DNA from: Cymbidium sinense
Taxonomy: Eukaryota; Streptophyta; Magnoliopsida; Asparagales; Orchidaceae
Assembly (NCBI GenBank): GCA_021442155.1
Contig: CM038221.1
Span: 151,085,601 to 151,149,600 of the forward strand
Length of the DNA: 64,000 nt
Direction of reading: 5' to 3'
Positions within the stretch are counted from its first letter, which is position 1; each line of letters starts with the position of its first letter. The translations under genes were made by a program, and so were the position numbers. The notes beneath the pieces are model-generated. The model did no database searches. It saw only the letters and a list, made by a program, of their open reading frames with translations, and had not been told where the DNA came from. Below, piece by piece: positions 11,541-21,900 of the stretch.

Positions 11541-12722
11541 ATGCTCAACAAACATTGTATGTTTGTTTACCATGTTGCAAACTAGTTGACCATATAAGAT
11601 TTGACCTGATTTGTCTTTATTGACTCATCAGGTAGGAAGAGTGATACCTTCGACCATATGCTTAACGCTTTGATAGACTTGAAGAAGGTTTCATCTTAGT
11701 GGTTTATGTCTTTAATCTTCCTTTTTCCTTAGCTTCATGCTCAGTAGGCTTGGTGAAAGAAGAATTTTATTTATTTTGTAATTTAGGCTCCTTCTGTCCT
11801 AGCTTCAAGATTGACGGACTTGATAAAGGATTGACCCAATTTGTATAACTTGACTTGTCAGGAGGATGTGCATACCTATGGTCCTTTGCTTATTGCTTTA
11901 GCGGACTTGTTGAAGGATTAACCTAACTTGTCCAAATTGACTTATTAGGAGAATGTGCATATCTTCGGTCCTTTGCTTGTTTCTTTTGGCGGTCTTGTTG
12001 AAGAGTGTGAGCCGGCGACCTAGTCTTGAAGATGAGTGTTAGGTCTATGGCAAGAAGTCATCAATCTAACACTTGGTGTTTTATTGGAATAGTTGACTAC
12101 AAGATTCTCTTAGCTCAACTATGAACTTTTACAAACTTCAAGATAGCTTCTTTGGTCTTGTGCTTGCTGCTTTGTTGGACTTAGCATTGTGGTTACTCAG
12201 ACTTCTCTTGAGATCCTCTCTTGATTCGTCGATCAATTGGAAAGATTCTTCCAACTTGGATCGTTAAATTCGTTGAGTTGAATCAATTTTGGAGGATAGA
12301 AAACCGTAGTCAATAGACAAACAAGAGAGGGGATCTTTCCTTGCGGCCTTTATTTTATGGATTACTGAGTGAGAAGAGGAGTCAGCGACTCGACCACATT
12401 TGGGTTTATTAAGTATGACAAAACTTGGAAGCTTTTTTCTCTTGATCTTTGAGATTCTGATGAGCTCAAAAGGTGAACCTCTAGCCTTTGAAGTTGTCCT
12501 CTACATGTCCTGAGTGGACGTAATCTTTCCTATTATTTGCATAGTCATCTGCAACTTAAACAAATATAACTTTAAACATTATTTGGGGATCTCAGCATAG
12601 GTCGTGATGTCAACCCAAAATAGGCATAAGTGCTTTTCTAATATAAAAATTTAAAATGCCCCTTGTTTGACAGGGGGATTTTTGAGCTAAGATTAGATGA
12701 GACTTATTGTCGATCATCGTAT

Positions 12723-12775
<53 letters not shown>

Positions 12776-12986
12776 CTTTCATCTTGGGATATTGATAGAA
12801 AGCATGATATCAACCTAAACAAAAAAAAATATAAAAATGCCCCTATCTTGTAGGGGGAATTTTATTGCAACTCGAAAATGCATTCTCGCAATGCAAGAGA
12901 ATTTTTGAGTGCTATTTCACACACACACACACATAATATGAGGTGTCATGAATATAATGTTTATCCAATCATGCAATCATGTGCAC
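11541..12986 (-). repeat. E1 3' untranslated region with tandem repeats and microsatellites
   Basis: Between the integrase stop and the 3' LTR there is no reading frame. Repeated units are visible: TGACTCATCAGG (11631), TGACTTGTCAGG (11851) and TGACTTATTAGG (11938), each followed by GGTCCTTTGCTT-like and GGACTTGTTGAAGG-like text. A second pair of related blocks lies at about 12605-12680 and 12795-12860 (TGCCCCT..AGGGGGA). A (TG)n(TA)n microsatellite is at 12724-12774 and a (CA)n run near 12918. Variable repeats in the 3' UTR are a known habit of Tat elements. Confidence 0.65.
12724..12774. repeat. (TG)n(TA)n compound microsatellite
   Basis: Runs of GT and then AT dinucleotides are directly visible. 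On the minus strand they encode a spurious Thr-His run. Confidence 0.95.
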
Positions 12987-14150
12987 TCAGACATGATACT
13001 TCTTGAGATAATGACCATTGATGGGTGGCATAGGTCGTCGACCACTCAAATCAATAAGCTGGTAGGCTCCTTTTTCGTATACCTTCTCTATGATGTAAAG
13101 GCCTTCCCAATTAGCTTCAAATTTACCACCTATTCTTTTGTGAGGGATTATTGGTCTTCTCAGCATTAAGACCAACTCTCATCTTTGGAAAGTTCGGGGA
13201 TACACTGTTCCATCGAAGGCTTTAGAATGCTCGATAGATTTCTAAGCTTTGTTGGGCTTGAAGTCTGATCTCATTGAGCATGTCAAGCTCTTCCATCCGT
13301 AAACAGACATTCTCTTCTTGAGTGAGGTTATACTGGATGGCTACTCGAACTGATGGTAGTTCGACTTCGAGTGGCAAAACTGCATCGACTCCAAAAGTTT
13401 AAGCATAAGGAGTGGCTTTAGTTGACATCTTATAAGTACTTATATATGCCCATAATGTCTCAAGCATTTTGATATGCCACTCTCTTTTGTTCCTCGTGAA
13501 GATCTTTTTGAGTAGTTTGATCAGTGTTTTATTAAAAGCTTCTACCAAACCATTGGCTATTGGATTATAAATTGATGAATATCGCCAATCAATTTTGTAT
13601 CGATCATCAAATTTATAGATCTTTGCACTCTTAAATGCTGGACCATTGTCTAAGTTGATTCTTCGTGGTATACCGAATCTGTAGACAACATTATGCGTGA
13701 ATAAGTCGATAACTCGATCATCAGCAACTTCTTTAAATGAAGTTATTTCGGCCTACTTGGAAAAATAGTCAGTTGCTGCTAAGATAAAGTGATGACCTGC
13801 TGATGATGGTGGATCAATAGGTCCAATTATATCTATTCTCCCACACTCAAATAAGATACGACCGTTGGATTCAATGGATTTGGAGGTTGATGAATGAGAT
13901 TCCCGTGGACTTGACATTCATGATATCTTTTAGCATGATCAATACAATCTTTCACTATCGATGGCCAATAATATCCCATTCTCTTGATTTTTACTGCCAT
14001 TTTAGGACCTTATTGATGTGCCCCATAAAGTCGTTCATGAATTTCAGACATAACTTTGTTAGCTTCATCTGTCCCTAAGCATCGTAGCCACATTTGTTCA
14101 AAGGATCTACGGTATAATGTATCATTAACATAGACATATCATATGATCCT
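12987..14150 (-). pseudogene. E1 integrase (INT), frameshifted
   Basis: Integrase inserts the reverse-transcribed element into the host chromosome. Reading the minus strand from about 14100, the zinc-binding part is seen as HERLYGAHQ followed by CIDHAKRYHECQ (HHCC pattern). The catalytic core has IDIIGPIDPP (first Asp, about 13808-13838), LDNGPAF (second Asp, about 13634-13660) and NGLVEAFNKTL (Glu, about 13530-13560), so the full DDE triad is present. A C-terminal module covers 12987-13175 with GGKFEANWEGLY and ending GHYLKKYHV, typical of Tat integrases. Stops occur after HQ, after SVGE, near FSK, after TPYA and near YRAF, so it is not translatable as one protein. Confidence 0.85.
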
Positions 14151-14159
14151 TTTCATAAT

Positions 14160-14520
14160 TTATGTGGCTAGTGATTTATTGCTTGACAATTTACTTTTCT
14201 TGAAATTATCGATGAAGGGTTGTCTCCAATCATCAGGCTCTTCCACTATGAAAGCTTCACATGATTTCTTTGTAGTATTTTTGAGTTTTTCTATCTCTTG
14301 TACTTGTTCTTTGAGAGAATGAGGAGCAATTTGAATTGCTTCCTGCTGGCTTGAGTTTGATGTCCCCTCTACCTGCGTGGAATATGGATTTACTGGATGT
14401 AGAACTTGAAGGGTGAAAATGTCTATCAACACGCGCTCGTCGTTCATGCTTGCCATCTCTTTGGCTAGTTTAGCTAAACATTTTGGTTTACTATTTTTGG
14501 ATCAAGAGACTCGAGTTAAT
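14160..14520 (-). pseudogene. E1 aRNH-INT linker
   Basis: The open frame 14160-14456 (98 codons) lies between the archaeal-type RNase H and integrase and has no stop. It reads through MASMNDERVLIDIF, a polar middle, and PDDWRQPFIDNFK. The DDWRxPFIDYL-like phrase is usual for the segment just ahead of the integrase zinc finger in Tat elements. It has no independent catalytic motif. It is part of the polyprotein, not a separate gene. Confidence 0.65.
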
Positions 14521-14960
14521 ATAACATTCAAAATTTATGTCATTAGCTCGACAACTCGCTTATGATATTAGGCTAACTCAAGCTTGGTGATCTTATAGAT
14601 TCCCAAAACTTGATTGATGATCACTTGAGAGTCTCCAAAAACTTACAAATTTTGGATACCTATGGAAATAGCTTCTTCAAGACCCACTATCAAAGCCTCA
14701 TACTCGATTTCATTATTGGTCTGAGGTTCAGTCAAGCCATATGAATGTCTTATGATGCCTCTTTCGTGATGAATATGAGGCCAATACTAGCGCGTGCCTT
14801 GGGTAGGTTCGGAGGTTGTGCTGGCTTGATCGATGATGTTCCATCAAAATACATCTTATAGATTTGCAAGTTTTATCTTTCATTAATAGATAAAATCTAC
14901 TCATCCGGTAAGTCATCATTAAGCGGTGAGTCAGCTGGGATAGGATGCCTAGCAAGAAAG
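14521..14960 (-). pseudogene. E1 second RNase H (aRNH), broken
   Basis: This is the additional archaeal-type RNase H that distinguishes Tat elements. On the minus strand KMYFDGTSS (catalytic Asp, about 14815-14860) opens the domain. One frame continues to IGLIFITKEAS. After a frameshift near 14760 the next frame gives HSYGLTEPQTNNEIEYEA (catalytic Glu) and GLEEAIS, and after a stop VFGDSQVIINQVLG (second Asp). The three acidic residues are therefore present but spread over two frames. The preceding linker KGRILADFLARHPIP is typical of the junction between the two RNase H domains. Confidence 0.75.
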
Positions 14961-14999
14961 TCTGCCAAGATCCGTCCCTTCACTGCTTTCTAGGGCACG

Positions 15000-15420
15000 T
15001 ATATAATATAGAATTGTAATAAGAGTACTGCCCATCGAGCTAAATGACCTATCAATGTTGGTTTCGTCATCAAGAACTTCAGTGGATCAACCTTTGAGAT
15101 TAGCATGATTATATTAAAGAAAGCATGTAATGGCGAAGCTTCTGAAGTGCAAATATTAGTGCTACACAATGCCTCTCTATTGGAGAGTAGCGTACTTCAG
15201 CTCCTACTAATCTTTAACTGATGTAGTATAGCACATTTTCTTTATTTTCTTTAATGTGTTGCATAAGTAAAGCCCCGAGGGACTCCTCTAAGGCTGCGGT
15301 GTATAAAATAAGATGTCTCCCTGGGATAGGAGCTGTTGAAATTGGTGGATTGAGTAGATACTTTTTAATTCTCTCAAATGCTTCTTGAATTCTCATACCA
15401 TTTGAATGGAGCATTCTTTT
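15000..15420 (-). pseudogene. E1 RNase H (RH)
   Basis: The Ty3/gypsy RNase H degrades the RNA strand during reverse transcription. The open part 15214-15414 contains EAFERIKKYLLNPP, PGRHLILYTAALEESLGALL and KENVLYYIS, the normal start of a gypsy RH. After a stop, sequence resembling SPIERHCVALIFALQKLRHYML follows at about 15110-15200. The AAxxxSLGALL block aligns with the first RH catalytic region. At least one stop and one probable frameshift interrupt it. Confidence 0.75.
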
Positions 15421-15689
15421 TCATTAGCTTCGCAAAAGGTTGGCATCTTCCTGACAGGTTCTATATAAAATGCTAAATGAATGCGAGTTATCCTTATAAA
15501 GAGCAAAGCTGGTGAAGGTTCTTTGGTGGAGGCATCTCCACGATCACCTTGATTTTGTTAGGGTCAATCTCAATTCCTCTATGTCTTAGAAAATTTTCAA
15601 AAAATTTTCCTAAGGAAACCCCAAAAGCACACTTAAGAGGATTCATCTTGAGATCGTATTTTGATCCTTTTAAAGATAATCCTTAAATC

Positions 15690-16417
15690 CCCAAGGTGAT
15701 CTTTTCAATCAATGCTTTTAACGACGAGGTCATCAACATATCGTTCTACTTTCTGATGAATTAATTCATCAAAGATGCATGTCATGGCCCTCTGATATGT
15801 AGTTCTGGCATTCTTCAATCCAAACCCATGACTATGTAATAAGAAATACCAATTGATGTTATGAATGATGTGTGTTTCTCATCTTCAGGAGCTATCTTGA
15901 TCTGATTATACCCCGATGATCCATCCATAAAGTAGAACATGTCATAGTTTGAGGTGTTATCCACTAGAAATTCTGACACAGAGAGTGGAAAATCATCTTT
16001 TGGGCATGCCTTGTTAAGATCCCGAAAGTTGATACAGACACGAATCTGATCATTCTTCTTCTTTATAGGAATAATATTGGCTATCCAATATGCATACTTC
16101 TCCATGCGAATAAAATCTGCTTCAATTAGCATTTTTGTTTCTACGACCACTTATTCTTCAACATCCAGCCTCATTCTTCTATGAACTTGTTTGACTGGTA
16201 TTGAATCGAAATTGATAGCTAGCTTGTGAACTGCCACATTAGGGGATAAGCCATACATCTCAGAATATATCCAAGTAAAGCAGTCCCTAAATTCACAAAA
16301 TAATGCTTTTATTTCTTCAACCTTATCACCAAGCAGAAGGGCACTAACAAAGGTTAGACGGGGTTCTTCTTCAGTCCCCAAATTAATTTCTTTCAACTTG
16401 TCCATGGTAGATGTCAA
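15690..16417 (-). pseudogene. E1 reverse transcriptase (RT)
   Basis: Two adjacent open frames cover most of the fingers and palm. The frame 16151-16417 holds the pre-RT segment (FVSALLLGDKVEEI, NVAVHKLAI, IPVKQVHRRMR). The frame 15815-16150 contains the RT signatures INFRDLNKACPKDDFPL and YFMDGSSGYNQIKIAPED, with the first catalytic Asp. The YVDD box is encoded at 15729-15740 in the context ERYVDDLVV. A stop separates the first two frames near 16150 and a frameshift occurs after GLD near 15815. The catalytic residues themselves appear intact. Confidence 0.85.
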
Positions 16418-16676
16418 GTTCTTCAGGTGCCATTTTGGCTTCTACTTCCTTATCAATTGTGAGAACAACTTCATAAAAGTCATCTTCATTTTCAGTTTCG
16501 ATTTCAATCTCACTCTCAATTACTGTATAGCAAGTGTTCCTTTGATAATGCCTTTGCTGGATGTATCCAAGACCCTTAGTGGTATAATTATCGCTTCTTC
16601 GAGAGGTCTGTGGATCAAAGAAGAGAGCTCACCATCTATCAGTTCCAACATCGATTCTAAGTTTGTGCATTATCCT

Positions 16677-17111
16677 TCAAATTTTTGGAGGATAGTATCT
16701 CATCATTCTGGTGGGTACCATCTCTTCAGACTCTGAGTACTGAATAAGCCATTCAGGATCATAGTGTTGACATTCCTCAGATCTATAGAATGAGGTTCCC
16801 AATCTATTGCTCACAGGTAGTGGAGGTATATAAAAGATTTTTAATTCCTCAATGTTGTGAACATCATGTGATGTGACTTCTTTGAAATAACAGGGAGGAA
16901 CCGGTGTAACTATAAATGAATCGTTCGATGCTAATAGGTTAGCATCCCTTCTAAAAGAGACACATTGAACTTCACTTGCATAGATGGACTTAAAATTATA
17001 ATCATAATCCAGGTTATTTATCTCATTTGCAATTGTTGAAGGCTCATATTTTTCCTTGAGTTCAATTGGCATATCTTCTTCTGTATCACTACCTAAATGA
17101 GGAACATGCAT
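16677..17111 (-). pseudogene. E1 protease-RT linker (144 codons open)
   Basis: This is an uninterrupted frame between the protease and RT parts of the polyprotein. It is acidic at first (LGSDTEEDMPIELKEKYEP) and later has HYDPEWLIQYSESEEMVP. I see no catalytic motif. Linker segments of this kind are normal between PR and RT in Tat elements. It is one of the longest surviving open stretches of E1. Confidence 0.6.
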
Positions 17112-17399
17112 CTTCAGCTTTGGTCATGTGTCATACATTCTAGAGAGATTTAATGCAACCTTATTTCTTTCTTTTCGCTCCTTCTCTTCTTTGGGTTGCT
17201 TCATAGTTTTTGAAGTTGGAGCTGCAGATTATTGAGGCTTACTTTTTTTTGAAAGAAAATACTTTGCATCTTCATAAATCTTGCCTCATGAACTGTAAAT
17301 GGTGAATAGTGTCAAGAATCTTGTGTTCTCCATTTCTTATGTACTTCATACATTGATGTAGAGTAGATGAAACCATCCATATTCATGGAGCCAAGGATG

Positions 17400-17740
17400 A
17401 CCTAATAGAGCTTTGAATAAGGTGTCGACATCTATCACATGAAATTTAGCTTGGGTATAGAGTTCTCCAAACCTAAGCTATAGAATGAAAGATCCGAGAG
17501 TCCTCTGCCCCATTTCATTGAAGCCATGGACCATCAATTTATCTTGTCTCGTGAATGTCTAGGGACAACTCCCTAAGTGCTCATAGACTCATAAGATTTA
17601 TTGACGAACTTGGGGCAATTAGAATTTGATTGATCATAATTCCATCACTTTCTGTAGCTACATAAAATGGGCGATTGTGTTTTGTTGTCCCGAGCATAAG
17701 ATCTTCTTCAAAAAAAGTGATCATCGAGAGATCTTGAGCT
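17400..17740 (-). pseudogene. E1 aspartic protease region, active site altered
   Basis: This is the retropepsin-like part of the polyprotein that would cut gag-pol. On the minus strand ITFFEEDLMLGTTKHNRPFYV is readable in two pieces from about 17730, the conserved lead-in to the Tat protease. The following active-site position reads LIAPSSSINLM (about 17590-17625), where the family normally has LID-x-GS-x-N. The catalytic Asp is therefore replaced by Ala in this copy. A stop follows almost at once. The protease was presumably dead even without the frameshifts. Confidence 0.65.
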
Positions 17741-18055
17741 TGCAAAACTTTAGTCATGCGTCGTTCAACAAAATAAGCTTCATATATCTCTAGATCTTTA
17801 TGAGATTGAATCAGTGTTTCTCAAAGGCCCTTCGACATCAAGAGAGCCTCGTACATACTTAGTTGTGCAGGGATCTTTCTCAGATGCGATAGGATATTAA
17901 TCGATTCCTCCACTTAAATTTGCTTTCTTCTTAGGGTCTTTAGGGATGATATCTTCATTAACTTTAATATTTTTATCTTCGTTTATGATTTTGTGCTTAT
18001 TGGATGGCCTTTTCCTTAATGGAGATGGTAGTATCTTACCACTCCTTAGTTGCAC

Positions 18056-18966
18056 TTAGACTGCTTTATTTGGCTCAGACTCTTCAGATGAGGTAGCTCC
18101 TTCGGAGTCACCATCTACTCCGGAGGACTGTACAGATGCATTAAAGTCACTGCCAAGCTTCAAGCAGCCCATTTGGGATGTCTTTGAAGGCTCAGACTCA
18201 TCTTCATTAGAAAAACATAAGTCTTCTTTTGAGCTATCTTTTTTTTGTCGCACCATCAAGCACGATTTTGATGTTATAGGCTTAGGAGTTTTCCTGCTTG
18301 GCGAGACAAACTCCTTGAATTCATTTTTGCATATTGCATTTTTAAAAGCTGCTTGATTTCAATTATCCAGGCATGGATCACATTGGGGGCTGTTCGGCAC
18401 CACAGAAATAACTCGACATGTTTCTCTAGGAAGCAAGTTTCATTACCATTTCCTTCTTCATTTGACTCAGTGATCCAAGTCCTAACATGTAATCAAAAAG
18501 TCTGATAGTATGTATCATCGGTTGATGATACTCCTCTAAATTATTGATGATCTTTTGAGTTATATTTCTTTTTCTTAGCTGACTTCTTTGATTTATGAGG
18601 TCTATGTTTAGTTGACTGCTCCTTATGCTGTGATGAAGTAGCCTTATTAAAATGCCACTGAGAAGTTAAAATGCTTGGTTTAGGCATTTCTTCTGAGTCC
18701 AATATAGGTTCAAGTGGTGATTTCCACTTAACACTAGGGACATCTTTTAGCTGCTTCAGTATTTTTATGATTTTCTTAGAGATTACTATCTCCCATTGCT
18801 CATATTGTATTACTTTTCCTTTTACTTTCTCTTTCATCAATGGTATTGAATTGGACGTAACTACCAGATTCTTCTTTAGGATGAATGAGGACACTATCAG
18901 ACAGTGTGAATTCACCCTTTCTATATTTTCTCTCCAGCCAATCCTTAAAGACATATCAATCTTCAA
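18056..18966 (-). pseudogene. E1 gag C-terminal and gag-protease linker
   Basis: Two open stretches are visible. The frame 18541-18966 ends in a strongly basic tail (HRPHKSKKSAKKKKYNSK), consistent with nucleic-acid binding. Its first part is probably out of register with the true gag frame, because another frame gives a better continuation of the zinc-finger region (EEDC-type context, then WLERKYRKGEF). The frame 18056-18259 is acidic and serine-rich (SNEDESEPSK, EGATSSEESEP). Both fall between gag and protease and are polyprotein spacer rather than genes. Confidence 0.5.
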
Positions 18967-19934
18967 TCGAGTGGCTAATTACTCGATGATATGGACAATA
19001 TTTTGGATCATCAATTTGACCTGACTCTTCAGGTCTTTTGGATTCTAGAAATTCTAATCCTGCTTTAAGTGCTTGGCGGAATAACTTAGCCACACATTCC
19101 CTCTTGAAAGAGTATTCCTTATTCATCTTATCTTTTAGAGATGAGTGCACTCGCTCATCATCTCTCATTGATTTCTTTCTCCCTTCATCCGCATAAGTGG
19201 GCTATTTTCCTTTATCAATCGATTCCCACTGTTCGAGCTGTAGGAGGTTGTATGAGACTCATTCGTCCTTGAGTATCAGAATTTATTCTTCTTTAGCTTT
19301 TTTGAGTGACCCTCAGGTTTTGAGCGATTCAATTTTTCAAACTTTGTCACTCGGTCCAATAACTCTTGAAATGTTGAGATAGAGGCCATACATAAATATG
19401 GTGCCATCTTATCATCGATGTTACCCATCAACAATTGGATTGCATGTTCCTCTTCTAGTTGTTATTTATATTTCATGCTCATATTTTGCCAACATAAAAT
19501 ATATTTAGTCACTGACTCATCATTTCTTTTTTGTTCTAAGGTGAGGTCAACAATTGTAATTTTTCAGTTACAATGATGAATTTTTTGATGAACATCATCT
19601 CTAATTCATTAAAAGTCTTGATCGAGTCATTATGCAATTCAACATACCATTCAAAAGCAGTTGAGATTAAGCTGCTAACGAATTGGTGAAATAGTAGTGC
19701 ATCATTGCCTCCTGTATTGCCACATGTTGCTTTGAATTATGCCAGGTGTTGTTTGAGGTTTTCAGTGCCATTAAATGTATTGAATTTAAGCACTGAATAA
19801 CCCTTAGGGTATAACACATGGTCATACTCTACTAGGTATGGATGACCTTTACTTACCAATTTTTTTGCCTGGTCAGCAACAATGACAGCTTTGATCCTTT
19901 CATTTATAATTGTTTCCAATTGATCTATTGTCAT
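18940..19934 (-). pseudogene. E1 gag core and zinc-finger-like motif
   Basis: Gag forms the particle that packages element RNA. The frame 19737-19934 has YPKGYSVLKFNTFNG and ENLKQHLA, the characteristic Tat gag start-of-domain phrase. The frame 18956-19168 has RECVAKLFRQALKAGLEFLE, then CPYHRVISHSIED with the closing Cys just beyond (CPYHR-x-GHS-x-EDC type motif). Between them, 19170-19736, the similarity continues in broken frames. Stops and shifts separate all three parts. Confidence 0.75.
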
Positions 19935-19979
19935 GGACTCAGATATGTTAGGTACATCTTGAGGGATGGGTTGAGAAGC

Positions 19980-21638
19980 TAGTTGGTTGACTTAATTTCT
20001 TCCCTTGGGTGCATTCTATGCTCCAGAAGCTTAAGACACTAAGTCAACTGGTGGATCAGTGAATGTAACATTAGCTGTTGGATGGTTGACAGGTGGAATA
20101 GATGCTGGCATTACTATTGCATTTCTTTGCATCATCTATAACATCACATTCATTTTTGCCATCATTTGATTCATCTTTACATTTAATTGGATAATCTCCC
20201 TATCTTTTGCCTTCATCTCCCATTGCATTCGTTTCTGTATTCAGGCTAATGTGGTAGTGTTGGCAAAGATAGAGTTATCCTCTTCTCTTTCTGGTTCTTT
20301 TCCTCTTCATCACCTGAGGATGTGCTTGAAGATCCCCCTTATGTTTGCTCAAGAGCTAGTTCTTCAATATGAATAGGAGGTGCGGATCCACACCGTTTAT
20401 GTTGGTGTTATCGTGCACCAGATGGTTCTCTAATGTGTTGTACCACATATACTACTTCCACTTCCATAGTATCCTCATCATATTCCTCATCTTCTTGTAA
20501 TCTGATTTCATAATGTCTCCTCCAATGAATTTCTAACTCTGGATTCGGGACAAACCTCTCTTCAACCAGAGGGCTACGATCAAAGTCAACTTTATTTCGT
20601 GGAGATTTGACTGATTATGGGATTCCCTGGAATGTTCACATAGGTGTCAACCATCCTGTAATTCATCATCATAAGATCTCTTGTTTTGAACCTCTTTTTT
20701 TTAGTTCTTATCATTGGCGAATTTTAGGGAGTGCAAACCAGATGCTTTTCCTTTAATTTCAACAGTTTCAACTTCGGTGCATGGGCCTCCAAGCTTGCTT
20801 GCCCTTCTATCGAGACCTTTTGAAAGCGGATTCCCTGACATATGGTCTGGGTGTCACGCTTCAATGCTCACCATACGGGATTTGCTTGAATTGATCATGA
20901 GCTCTCATATAGTGGTAGTGTGGAACATTATCGCCGATTATCATGCCTTTGGACCCTTCTTTTCATTAGGCTAGTTTCCTTTATAACTTTCAAGACTGAT
21001 GCACTCTAGATAAGGTTTGTGAATTTTCTTTGGAGCTTGACGTAGTGGTGGATCCCAAAAAGATTATTTCAACTCACCAGTAGAGCTATTCCTCTTTACC
21101 CATTTCAGGTTCTTGAATTTATTCTTGGTGGGAATACTCACTTCTGGTTCTGAGGTGAACTGCATAGTAGGTTGTTCAGACAACAATTATTGAGCTCGTA
21201 GTTCCTTATTCAACCTTCTTCTCTGCCTTCTTGTTAGTTTTCATTCAGACGAGGAAGCTTCATGATCATGCTTTCCTGGTATGAAAGGTTCAATTGGAAA
21301 AGTGGTGTTTACAGGCATGACTGAGACTTTCTGACTGACAACAGTTCTCATAGTCGAGTGTTAGAATATCCCAATCTTTGAAACACAGAAGCTCTCTTTT
21401 GGGGAGCTTCAGCAGTAACAACTTTAGTAAATTTTCTCTGTTGCACAGGCTAATGTGCATGACGTGTAGATGTATCCTGAATTGACATGACATTATCTTT
21501 AGCTGTAATTGCTGGAAAGTTCACACTACTAAATTGAATGGTAGCTCCAACATCTCCAGTGTTGATGATAACATTAGCCAAACGGATGTTAGACCCGCGA
21601 CTCAGCTTCATAGTGAACAAAGTGTTCTAAAGATCCAT
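19980..21638 (-). pseudogene. E1 5' coding region (N-terminal gag / ORF1-like)
   Basis: A start codon at 21638 (minus strand) lies about 240 bases after the PBS. Reading on: LSRGSNIRLANVIIN, TGDVGATIQF, then QQRKFTKVV and APQKRASVFQRLG (about 21350-21410), then a basic run TRRQRRRLNKELRAQ near 21190-21250. Some Tat/Ogre elements carry an extra ORF ahead of gag, and this region may be its equivalent. It contains at least three stops or frameshifts. The role is inferred from position only. Confidence 0.5.
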
Positions 21639-21874
21639 CTACACAAATGAAAGATGGGGATCAATAATCAGAAATAAATATTCTACCCCATACTTTCAAA
21701 ATACAGAGATACAACAGAACAGAAATAAAATAACATATTCAAAAGAAAATTTCAAGCAAATGAAATCATACTCAATAAACTATAATGTTCATTAAAGATT
21801 TTATTTTATGACTAAATTTCAATTTTGATTACTTATACTTCAAATTTGACTAGCCAAAGTTGGAAAGAGAAATT

Positions 21875-21900
21875 AGTTCCCAGTGAAGTCACCAAAAATC
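21875..21900 (-). other. E1 primer-binding site (tRNA-primed)
   Basis: Directly after the 5' LTR on the minus strand comes GA, then TTTTTGGTGACTTCACTGGG. This resembles the primer-binding site used by Tat/Ogre elements (TTTGGCGACTC-x-GCTGGGG), usually ascribed to tRNA-Arg. Its position fixes the inner LTR end at 21901. Confidence 0.75.

Noticed and set aside
12610..12822. 70-codon frame with a Thr-His run
   Set aside because: It is produced by the TG/TA microsatellite in the E1 3' UTR.
16398..16736. 112-codon plus-strand frame
   Set aside because: It is antisense to the E1 RT and linker coding frames, which carry recognisable motifs. It is a shadow.
20714..20974. 86-codon plus-strand frame
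   Set aside because: It is antisense to the E1 N-terminal coding region and has no recognisable features.
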